This document shows positions 1 through 5,562 of a stretch of DNA of 18,378 nucleotides, piece after piece. Source of the DNA: Acetofilamentum sp. (lineage in GTDB: Bacteria; Bacteroidota; Bacteroidia; Bacteroidales; JAFGXI01). The notes below the pieces were generated by a model. That model was not told where the DNA came from. It ran no database searches and saw only the letters and a list, made by a program, of their open reading frames with translations. A program made the position numbers and the translations under genes. The number at the start of each line of letters is the position of its first letter. The first letter of the stretch is position 1. The stretch lies in contig DYOK01000029.1 in NCBI GenBank assembly GCA_020720565.1, positions 1 to 18,378 of the forward strand, read 5' to 3'.

Positions 1-2
1 AG

Positions 3-86
3 AATTTAACCAAAACTTATGGATACAGTTCCAAATCTGCAGTCGAAATGGTTTTGTATCTAATCGATAAAAAAATTGCTATTTAA
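3..86 (+). CDS. C-terminal end of an unidentified protein (partial)
   Basis: An open frame enters from the left edge and ends at a TAA at 84-86. It encodes 27 residues, with a GYSSKSAVEMVLYLIDKK stretch that looks like an amphipathic helix and a short hydrophobic end. The other two plus-strand frames close at once or later without protein-like composition, so this frame is the best candidate. Too little is visible to name a family. It lies about 210 bases before the next gene, which has its own promoter, so the two are probably separate transcription units. AT-rich inverted repeats between them (165-178 and 186-211) could end the upstream transcript, but neither is followed by a good T run. 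Confidence 0.4.
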   Translation, partial: NLTKTYGYSSKSAVEMVLYLIDKKIAI

Positions 87-185
87 TGCAAAAAAAGTTA
101 ATCTTTTAATGCGTTTACTCATAATATGAAACGAATTGTCGTCGACCAATTATTTAAAACTGACCAATCTGAAGATTGTTAAGTT

Positions 186-211
186 AATAAAATTCTACAC
201 AAAATTTTATT
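186..211 (+). repeat. AT-rich perfect stem-loop, possible weak terminator
   Basis: Arms AATAAAATT (186-194) and AATTTTATT (203-211) are exact reverse complements with an 8-base loop. A second tiny hairpin, CAATCT/AGATTG, sits at 165-178. They lie between the end of the first partial gene and the promoter at 247, where a transcription end is expected. The lack of G/C in the stem and of a T run after it makes terminator function uncertain. Confidence 0.3.
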
Positions 212-246
212 GACAAAATAAAAATAGAAAACTGATTTGCTAAGCC

Positions 247-276
247 TTGCAAAATAAAAGTATTTCATTAATTTTG
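247..276 (+). promoter_or_regulatory. Bacteroidota-type promoter of the PUR gene
   Basis: TTG at 247-249, a 19-base spacer, then TAATTTTG at 269-276. This matches the known Bacteroidota sigma consensus (TTG at -33, TAnnTTTG at -7) in sequence and spacing. The start of transcription would fall near 283, leaving a leader of about 17 bases before the ATG at 300. No classical Shine-Dalgarno sequence is seen, as is usual in this phylum. Confidence 0.75.
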
Positions 277-299
277 TTGAACAATCTACTACTATAAAC

Positions 300-623
300 A
301 TGGAAGACTTCAATAAAAAGGATCGGGAAGATGTTCACTCCATATCTTTTCGTGCTGGCAAGCGTACTTATTTTTTCGATATTAAGGAAACTAAAAGCCA
401 GGAATATTACCTCACCGTAACCGAAAGTAAAAAGCTTTTCCCCGAAGGCAGAGCACCTTACTTCGAGAAGCACAAAATCTTTTTGTATCGCGAAGATTTT
501 GAGAAGTTTATCCAAGCCATGCAAGATGCTGTAGAATTTATCGATACGAGACAACCAGTGGTTGAGCATCATTCAAAAGCAGACTACCACAACGATATTC
601 AGTTCGAAGACTTGGACAATTAA
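300..623 (+). CDS. PUR family DNA/RNA-binding protein (DUF3276)
   Basis: This small soluble protein of 107 residues belongs to the DUF3276/PUR-alpha-like family, widespread in Bacteroidota and known from Borrelia, where the fold binds single-stranded nucleic acids. Seen in the sequence: an acidic start, the FRAGKRTYFFDIKET strand pair (about residues 17-31), the YYLTVTESKK strand (about 36-45), and the conserved KHKIFLYREDFEKF segment (about 57-70) leading into a helix, followed by a polar, probably disordered tail. Length is normal for the family. It stands alone with its own promoter 17-50 bases upstream. The exact nucleic-acid target in this phylum is not established; a regulatory or RNA-chaperone role is inference. 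The start is the first ATG after the promoter and the family motif begins soon after it. Confidence 0.88.
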   Translation: MEDFNKKDREDVHSISFRAGKRTYFFDIKETKSQEYYLTVTESKKLFPEGRAPYFEKHKIFLYREDFEKFIQAMQDAVEFIDTRQPVVEHHSKADYHNDIQFEDLDN

Positions 624-801
624 TCGGTAATTGATTCCCCGAAAAGCCATCTTAATATCATTGGCAAAATATTTTTTTTGACAACTTATTTTATATAAAC
701 CAATAGCAAATGACAATCATTCAGTAAATTTATACATTACTGTATATTAAAATATATTTTCTATAAGAAATTCGGAGCAATATTAATCAGTTATATTTTA
801 A

Positions 802-1347
802 TCAATTCTTTTTCCACAAATAGACTAAACCTACCAAAACAAATAAACTGGATATTAATGTGATAGGCGGCATCATCCTTGGCCATTGTTCTGGCGTGAG
901 CCATCTTTCGAATCCCATAACTGAATTGTGTAACAAAATAACAGACCCAAAAACACTAGCTTTAAATTGAGTTGAATAATTCGATAAAAAAGAATACCTA
1001 AAACCAAAGGCTACCAAGCTTCCGATTATCCCAAATCCAATTATCGATAATGCTTTAATTTTTAGAATCGAATCGGCACTATAAAACGAAGGGTAATATT
1101 CGGGAGACAACAACCAAAGGCTTATTAAAATATGAATTATAATCATCCCTTTAAAATAAAATGGATCTATTTTTAGAAAACGTAAAGTTTGCAAACTCCA
1201 CAGAATCATAATACTTAATGAAACCGCTTTATTAAATATGTAAGGCCACAAAAATTCATGTTCGACACCTTTGAAAAATACATATCTGAAATATGCGTAG
1301 ACAAAGCCGAGAAGTAGAGTTATTAAAATTTCAATTATTGATTTCAT
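802..1347 (-). CDS. Polytopic inner-membrane protein of unknown function
   Basis: I do not recognise the family of this 181-residue protein. Hydrophobic segments are visible at about 4-22, 40-56, 67-81, 97-117 and 160-177, with a weaker one near 128-141, so it has five or six membrane spans. The last residues (LWKKN) give a short basic end, and the extramembrane loops contain a WLTPEQWPRMMPP stretch (about 149-161) that could be a conserved loop. There is no cysteine pair, no charged catalytic pattern and no transporter signature. It is transcribed alone: a TAGATTTG -7 element lies 19 bases before the ATG, and neighbours on both sides are unrelated. Composition matches the surrounding genes, so it does not look recently acquired. 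Confidence 0.7.
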   Translation of the reverse strand: MKSIIEILITLLLGFVYAYFRYVFFKGVEHEFLWPYIFNKAVSLSIMILWSLQTLRFLKIDPFYFKGMIIIHILISLWLLSPEYYPSFYSADSILKIKALSIIGFGIIGSLVAFGFRYSFLSNYSTQFKASVFGSVILLHNSVMGFERWLTPEQWPRMMPPITLISSLFVLVGLVYLWKKN

Positions 1348-1365
1348 TTAACGGTTAATTTTGTG

Positions 1366-1373
1366 CAAATCTA
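1366..1373 (-). promoter_or_regulatory. Promoter -7 element of the membrane-protein gene
   Basis: On the minus strand this reads TAGATTTG, an exact TAnnTTTG. Transcription would begin near 1359, giving a leader of about 11 bases before the ATG at 1347. No TTG sits at the ideal distance upstream, so the -33 part is weak. Confidence 0.5.
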
Positions 1374-1544
1374 TCTCACCCATATTTCTGTAATGTTAAT
1401 TTGGATTTAAGTTTTATACGATAATATGAATTGTATTTGAACATTACATTTTTCAAAAGCGTACAATTTTATTTGTAAATCCGAGTATAAATAACGTATC
1501 GTTAAGGCCCGATTTTAACTAAAAAAGCTCAATCTGCAATTGAT

Positions 1545-1575
1545 AAAAAGAGACTGCCCTAATTTGGACAGCCTC
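1545..1575 (-). terminator. Rho-independent terminator of purC
   Basis: Read on the minus strand, GAGGCTGTCC (1575-1566) and GGGCAGTCTC (1559-1550) form a ten-pair stem with one or two G-U pairs and a six-base loop, followed by TTTTT (1549-1545). It starts about 25 bases after the purC stop codon, the expected place for the end of that transcript. Confidence 0.8.
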
Positions 1576-1600
1576 TTCAAATAGAAATTTTAAATCTAAT

Positions 1601-2548
1601 TTATTTTTTCAAAAAATCTTCGATGCTTTTTTTGATTCTATTTTCCACATCAGAGCTTTGTACACGAACAAATTTTTCGCCCGTTATGGTTTCAAACAGC
1701 TCAATATATCGTTCAGAAATTTGGTTCACCCATTCGTCGCTCATATGCGGTACAGCTTGCCCTTCCTTACCTTGAAAACCGTTTTCCATCAGCCATTCAC
1801 GTACAAATTCTTTCGATAATTGCTTTTGTGGCATATCTTTTTCGAAACGTTCTTGGTACTCGTCGGCATAAAAGTAACGCGACGAATCGGGGGTATGAAT
1901 TTCGTCGATAAGTGTAATTACACCGTTTCGCTTGCCGAATTCATACTTTGTATCGACTAAAATAAGTCCTTTTTCGGCAGCCATTTGCATTCCTCTTTCG
2001 AACAATGCCAAAGTATATTTTTCGAGTAATTCGTAATCCTCTTTACTGATGAGTCCCCTTTCCAGAATTTCCTCTTTCGAAATATCTTCGTCGTGCAATC
2101 CTTGTTCGGCTTTAGTTGTAGGGGTAATAATGGGCGTCTCAAACTTTTGATTGTTTCTCATGCCTTCGGGAATCTGCACACCGCAAATGGTACGTTGTCC
2201 ACTTTGATAAGTTCGCCATGCGCTGCCCGTTAAATATCCTCGTACAATCATTTCTACAGGAAAAGGTTCGCATCGGTAACCGACTGTAACCATAGGGTCG
2301 GGCGAAGCGGTTTTCCAATTAGGAACAATATCACTCGTCGCATCCAGAAATTTAGCGGCGATTTGATTTAAGACTTGGCCTTTAAATGGTATTCCTTTTG
2401 GTAGAATAACATCGAAAGCCGAAATTTTGTCGGTTACCACCATGGCCAAAATATCTTGTCCGATGCTGTAAACGTCGCGTACTTTTCCGACATAATGATT
2501 GGTTTGTCCTTCGAATTTAAATTGTGTTCCTGTAATTGCTTTGCTCAT
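1601..2548 (-). CDS. purC: Phosphoribosylaminoimidazole-succinocarboxamide synthase (SAICAR synthase)
   Basis: Cytoplasmic enzyme of de novo purine synthesis that joins CAIR and L-aspartate at the cost of ATP to give SAICAR. The 315-residue length and insertions place it in the long, Ade1-like form usual in Bacteroidota rather than the 240-residue form of Escherichia coli. Visible motifs: GKVRDVY at 21-27 (nucleotide-binding start of the fold), VTDKISAFDVILPKGIPFKG (about 38-57), the EMIVRGYLTGSAW segment (about 99-111), LVDTKYEFG (about 196-204) and LIDEIHTPDSSRY (about 212-224), all hallmarks of the family. It ends in a good terminator. About 180 bases separate it from the toxin gene upstream, so it is not part of that operon; this leader carries two GGTCTTNGACC palindromes. 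No clear TAnnTTTG promoter was found for it. The start is the only ATG that gives the usual N-terminus. Confidence 0.96.
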   Translation of the reverse strand: MSKAITGTQFKFEGQTNHYVGKVRDVYSIGQDILAMVVTDKISAFDVILPKGIPFKGQVLNQIAAKFLDATSDIVPNWKTASPDPMVTVGYRCEPFPVEMIVRGYLTGSAWRTYQSGQRTICGVQIPEGMRNNQKFETPIITPTTKAEQGLHDEDISKEEILERGLISKEDYELLEKYTLALFERGMQMAAEKGLILVDTKYEFGKRNGVITLIDEIHTPDSSRYFYADEYQERFEKDMPQKQLSKEFVREWLMENGFQGKEGQAVPHMSDEWVNQISERYIELFETITGEKFVRVQSSDVENRIKKSIEDFLKK

Positions 2549-2572
2549 GGTAATTATGGTTTGATAGTTTAT

Positions 2573-2584
2573 GGTCTTAGACCT
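2573..2584. repeat. GGTCTTAGACC palindrome in the purC leader
   Basis: A short near-perfect inverted repeat (GGTCT, one base, AGACC). It is the weakest of the AGGTCTTCGACC-like sequences in the window and lies 38 bases before a much better copy at 2611. Both sit between the start of purC and the end of yoeB, where they would be transcribed into the purC leader or cover its promoter. Function unknown. Confidence 0.45.
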
Positions 2585-2610
2585 GTTAAATGATTTTATT
2601 TCTTTTTGTT

Positions 2611-2641
2611 AGGTCTTCGACCTATTTAATATATTTGTAAC
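2611..2641 (+). repeat. Dispersed intergenic element, copy 1
   Basis: AGGTCTTCGACC (2611-2622), eleven variable bases, then TTTGTAAC (2634-2641). The first part is a hairpin-forming palindrome (TAGGTC, TTC, GACCTA). The same two blocks at the same spacing recur at 7278-7308 (opposite strand) and 10462-10493. All copies are between genes. This copy contains an exact TATATTTG, but there is no plus-strand gene after it, so a promoter role is unlikely. Confidence 0.6.
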
Positions 2642-2728
2642 TACACATTTGCAATCTTCTGGCTTGATAAAATACGACATCGAATTATACCTATTACTTT
2701 CTATTGCATTTGTTCCCGCTCGTTATTA

Positions 2729-2986
2729 TTAATCATAATGAAATCTACATTTTGCAATTAGTATTTCATCATCTTTAATTTGATATACCAACCTATGTTC
2801 ATCATCAATTCTCCGTGACCAAAATCCTTTATATTTATATTTTAAAGGCTCAGGTTTACCCATTCCGATAAATGAATTTCGAGAAATATCTTTTAACAAA
2901 TCGTTAATTCGTTTTAGCATCTTTTTATCTGTCTTTTGCCAATACAAATAGTCTTCCCAAGACTCATCCACAAATGTATACTTCAT
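2729..2986 (-). CDS. yoeB: Toxin of the Txe/YoeB family (ribosome-dependent mRNA interferase)
   Basis: This is an 85-residue RelE-superfamily toxin. YoeB enters the ribosomal A site and cuts mRNA, halting translation; it is held inactive by its YefM antitoxin. The residues known to matter in the E. coli protein are present at the same numbers: Glu46 (in KPEPLK), Arg65 (in EHRLVY) and His83-Tyr84 near the C-terminus (RFHYD). The N-terminal WEDYLYWQKTDKK and the GFWSRRID segment (about 54-61) are also typical, so the toxin appears intact and active. Its ATG overlaps the antitoxin stop codon by one base (TAATG), a standard sign of translational coupling with antitoxin first. It has no separate promoter. 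The region to purC downstream holds only short repeats. Confidence 0.95.
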   Translation of the reverse strand: MKYTFVDESWEDYLYWQKTDKKMLKRINDLLKDISRNSFIGMGKPEPLKYKYKGFWSRRIDDEHRLVYQIKDDEILIAKCRFHYD

Positions 2987-3237
2987 TAGTCTAATAGGTC
3001 TTTTTGAAATGAGGCACCACTTTTCAACTTCGCAATTGCAGAATCTAAACGTTTTTCATTGCTTTTAGAAGATAACTCATGTTGTGTAGAACATAACGAA
3101 TTGTACTCATCTAATGAAATTACTACAACTCCATTATCCTTGCCTCGATTAATAATCAAGGTTTCATAATCGTTAGTCACACTATCAAGATATTTACGAA
3201 TATCTTTTCTAAAATCTGTTATTGTCGCTGTTAACAT
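2986..3237 (-). CDS. yefM: Antitoxin of the Phd/YefM family
   Basis: This 83-residue protein neutralises the YoeB toxin encoded directly after it and, in known systems, represses the shared promoter. The N-terminal part (about 1-45) is the DNA-binding Phd/YefM fold with ITDFRKDIRKYLDSV and the NRGKDNGVVVISLDEYNSL motif; the C-terminal part (about 55-83) contains EKRLDSAIAKLKSGASFQKD, closely matching the toxin-binding tail of E. coli YefM. Length is normal. It is the first gene of the pair, with a promoter and a TGTACA-type operator 30-60 bases upstream, so autoregulation is very likely. The cassette lies between purC and phoH, both also on the minus strand. Confidence 0.95.
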   Translation of the reverse strand: MLTATITDFRKDIRKYLDSVTNDYETLIINRGKDNGVVVISLDEYNSLCSTQHELSSKSNEKRLDSAIAKLKSGASFQKDLLD

Positions 3238-3252
3238 ATTCTTATGTTTATT

Positions 3253-3300
3253 TTGTACCTAATATTGTACAAATATAAGTACAAATTATAAATGATGCAA
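3253..3300 (-). promoter_or_regulatory. yefM-yoeB promoter with triple GTAC operator
   Basis: On the minus strand TTG (3300-3298), a 20-base spacer and TATATTTG (3277-3270) form an excellent Bacteroidota promoter. Three GTAC cores lie at 3255-3258, 3267-3270 and 3279-3282, exactly 12 bases apart and on both sides of the -7 box; the middle one is TTGTACAA. The E. coli YefM-YoeB operator is known to use palindromes with a TGTACA core spaced one helical turn or so apart. Binding of the antitoxin complex here would block the promoter. Confidence 0.75.
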
Positions 3301-3408
3301 TTATTTGTATTTTATTTATTGAGTAAGAATTAAATTATGACGTTCAGTCTATTTGTCTTCTAACTTAATCAATAGTTCGTGAATCCTTTTTAACTTTCTA
3401 GTAATCAG

Positions 3409-3490
3409 AACTTTTCAAAAGTTTTGTTTATTAGATTTTGTGCTGATTATTAGATGCTTGTGTCTTTGAAACGTGAACTTTTGAAAAGTT
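3409..3490. repeat. 15-base inverted repeat, 52 bases apart
   Basis: AACTTTTCAAAAGTT (3409-3423) and AACTTTTGAAAAGTT (3476-3490) are exact reverse complements, and each is itself nearly palindromic. A second pair, TAATCAG (3402-3408) and CTGATTA (3443-3449), is nested. The right arm lies inside the possible 40-residue peptide gene and the left arm just beyond its stop codon, so the hairpin could act on that transcript. Confidence 0.5.
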
Positions 3491-3550
3491 TAAAGAACCG
3501 CTCAAGCCAATTAAGGCGAGCAAACCGAAAATTATAAAAAATCTTTTCAT
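3428..3550 (-). CDS. Possible small exported peptide, 40 residues
   Basis: A short minus-strand frame with ATG at 3550 and TAA at 3430-3428. It begins MKRFFIIFGLLALIGLSGS: two basic residues, a hydrophobic core and small residues, a good signal peptide, followed by a polar tail of about 20 residues rich in Ser, Asn, Gln and Lys. Bacteroidota genomes contain many such small signal-peptide genes, but this one lacks the NVEALA motif of the best-known group. An AT-rich run stands in place of a ribosome binding site and no clear promoter was found. It is in the gap between phoH and yefM, and the region is otherwise empty. It could be a real peptide, a remnant of a longer secreted protein, or chance; the signal-like N-terminus is the main argument for it. 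Confidence 0.4.
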
Positions 3551-3696
3551 TTTTTTAAGATTTTAAGTTGCCGCACCAGTGTCCGAAAGCGGTAAATTTA
3601 TTTGTAAAAGAAGCGTTGAACTGTAGTGTATAAACTAACACTTCTGTATTTTTATTAACTTTTAATTATGAATAACAAGTTACAATTGTAAATTTG

Positions 3697-4677
3697 CTAT
3701 TTAAAAGGCTCTTTCTCGTAGGCCAAAACAATGTCTTTGACCAATTTATGACGAACAATATCGCGTTGATCGAAAAAGATGGTTTTAACTTGTTTTACAT
3801 CCGATAAAATATTGATGGCATGTTGCAAACCCGAAGCACCTGGCTTTGGCAAATCGATTTGAGTAAGGTCGCCAGTTACCACAAATTTCGAGTTCTTTCC
3901 CATACGAGTCAAAAACATTTTAAGCTGTCCGTTTGTTGCATTCTGAGCCTCGTCTAATATCACAAAAGCATTGCTTAAAGTGCGGCCACGCATAAAAGCC
4001 AATGGGGCAATTTCGATGATACGCTCTTCGAAAAACAAGTCCAGTTTTTTTTGCGGAATCATATCGAAAAGAGCGTCGTAAAGTGGCTGTAGATAAGGAT
4101 CGAGTTTCTCTTTTAAATCGCCGGGTAAAAAACCCAATTGCTCGCCTGCTTCAACGGCTGGCCTTGTTAAAACAATTCTGCGTACTTCCTTTTCTTTTAA
4201 TGCGGCAACTGCTAACGCAATTGCCGTATAGGTTTTTCCTGTTCCTGCCGGGCCGATTGCAAAAAGCAAGTCGTTGTGTTTGTACGACTTAAGCAGCTCT
4301 TTTTGATTGTCGGTTCGTGCTCTAATGGCTTCGCCTTTGTTACCATGTAAGATAAAATCTTCGTCGAGCGGCGAACCTACTTTTTGATTTTCGTCGGAAA
4401 GTAAATCGTCAATCACCTCTTCGCTCATCGAATTGTACCGATGATAATAATCCATTAAAAAACTAAATCTGTCGCTAAAATAGTTAACATCGTGCGGAGC
4501 ACCAAAAATTTTAATTTCGTGGTCGCGAGCAATCAATTTCAACTTCGGGAAGAAACTTATTATTTTATTAAATTTGATATTATTGGTACCGAAAAAATCA
4601 CGAATATCGATGCCCTCGAGTTTGATAATCTTATCGGGCCGTAGTTCTTTTTTTTTGGAATCTATTGATTCTTCCAT
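3697..4677 (-). CDS. phoH: PhoH family ATPase (YbeZ/PhoH-like)
   Basis: This cytoplasmic P-loop protein of 326 residues belongs to the PhoH family, whose members are ATPases linked to RNA metabolism and often occur beside YbeY; the name comes from phosphate-starvation induction in E. coli. Visible: an N-terminal KH-like region (about 10-80) with LIARDHEIKIFGAP, the Walker A motif GPAGTGKT at 142-149, TRPAVEAGEQLGFLPGDLKEK (about 171-191), Walker B FVILDEAQN at 238-246, and the sensor-like VVTGDLTQIDLP (about 266-277). Length and order are normal. It faces away from the DUF62 gene across a 117-base gap. From memory, phoH, purC and DUF62 genes are often close together in Bacteroidota, here split by the toxin-antitoxin cassette. 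No convincing terminator was found after it. Confidence 0.94.
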   Translation of the reverse strand: MEESIDSKKKELRPDKIIKLEGIDIRDFFGTNNIKFNKIISFFPKLKLIARDHEIKIFGAPHDVNYFSDRFSFLMDYYHRYNSMSEEVIDDLLSDENQKVGSPLDEDFILHGNKGEAIRARTDNQKELLKSYKHNDLLFAIGPAGTGKTYTAIALAVAALKEKEVRRIVLTRPAVEAGEQLGFLPGDLKEKLDPYLQPLYDALFDMIPQKKLDLFFEERIIEIAPLAFMRGRTLSNAFVILDEAQNATNGQLKMFLTRMGKNSKFVVTGDLTQIDLPKPGASGLQHAINILSDVKQVKTIFFDQRDIVRHKLVKDIVLAYEKEPFK

Positions 4678-4743
4678 ATGATAAAATAAGTGAGCGATTT
4701 TGAAATAACGTAAAAATGAATGTATTTACAACACATTTTTATC

Positions 4744-4751
4744 TACTTTTG
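4744..4751 (+). promoter_or_regulatory. Promoter -7 element of the DUF62 gene
   Basis: TACTTTTG is an exact TAnnTTTG. Transcription would start near 4758, giving a leader of about 37 bases before the ATG at 4795. The -33 side has only a T-rich stretch and no TTG at 19-20 bases. It lies in the gap shared with the divergent phoH. Confidence 0.5.
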
Positions 4752-4794
4752 AATTGCAAAGTAAATCAATTTGTGAGAAAAAAAGAAACCTCAA

Positions 4795-5562
4795 ATGTCG
4801 ATAATTACACTCATTTCGGATTGGTTAAAACACGACTATTACGATGCGTCAATTAAAGCCGCTCTGTTAAGTCGTAATCCCGATTTGAAAATAGTTGACA
4901 TCCAACACCAAATTGATACTTTCGATCAAATTCAAGCTTCTTTTGTATTAAAATCGGTTCTTTCGAAATTCCCAATTGGCACCGTGCATTTTATTGCCAT
5001 ACAAAGTGTAAATAATACTAATTCAAACGTTTTTTTAGGCATTTCAAATGGTCAATACATTTTAAGTAGCCAAATCACATTCCTTTCGATACTTCAAATC
5101 AAATTCGAGAAAATTATCGAAATCGAATGTCGGATGGGAACCTTCCCCGAACTAGACGTTTTTGTTCCTATTGCACTAAAATTAGTCGATGGATTAATAC
5201 CAGAAACATTAGGTAAAATAATAGATCAATTACCAGTAGTTTCGACTCTTAAACCTGCTTTTGAACCCGATAAAATAACTGCCCCTATTCAGTATTTCGA
5301 TTCATATGGTAATGCCATAATTGAAGTCTCATTCGAAGAATTTGAACATGCAAGGCAAAACAGAAAGTTTGAAATTTTCATTAATAGCTTAAGACACAAA
5401 ACACAAGCTATTCATCAAAATTATAATTCGGTTCCCGAAAACGAGATTTTTAGTCTGTTTAATTCACTTGGTTTTCTCGAAATTGGAATACGGATGAGAA
5501 GCATAGAGCGGGTGCTCAATTTAAACAAAGAGGCTTCTATCATTATTAAATTCTATAGTTAA
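4795..5562 (+). CDS. Divergent SAM hydroxide adenosyltransferase-like protein (DUF62)
   Basis: A 255-residue protein of the DUF62/SAM-dependent chlorinase-fluorinase superfamily. Canonical members hydrolyse S-adenosylmethionine to adenosine and methionine. Family features seen: the N-terminal ITLISDWLKHDYYDASIKAA (4-23), IVDIQHQI..FDQIQASFVL (33-52), FPIGTVHFIAI (59-69), the DVFVPIALKL segment (121-130) and the C-terminal barrel with DSYGNAIIEV (169-178) and SLGFLEIGI (224-232). The expected catalytic triad is missing: Asp of the DPGVG loop is Gln70, the Arg pair after it is Ser77-Asn78, and the His of HGRD is Pro118; the usual DNG motif is replaced by SSQITF (91-96). It may bind SAM or another adenosine compound without hydrolysing it, or have a different activity. 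The losses at positions 70 and 118 may be shared by Bacteroidota relatives. Start chosen at the first ATG, which gives the normal N-terminus. Confidence 0.82.
   Translation: MSIITLISDWLKHDYYDASIKAALLSRNPDLKIVDIQHQIDTFDQIQASFVLKSVLSKFPIGTVHFIAIQSVNNTNSNVFLGISNGQYILSSQITFLSILQIKFEKIIEIECRMGTFPELDVFVPIALKLVDGLIPETLGKIIDQLPVVSTLKPAFEPDKITAPIQYFDSYGNAIIEVSFEEFEHARQNRKFEIFINSLRHKTQAIHQNYNSVPENEIFSLFNSLGFLEIGIRMRSIERVLNLNKEASIIIKFYS

Noticed and set aside
240..572. 110-residue minus-strand frame opposite the PUR gene
   Set aside because: It is a shadow of the well-supported plus-strand gene, which has a promoter and a known family; the minus-strand translation has no family pattern.
2630..2637. TATATTTG inside repeat copy 1 as a plus-strand promoter, with TTG 21 bases upstream
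   Set aside because: No plus-strand gene follows for about 2 kb, and the other repeat copies do not keep the TA of the -7 motif.
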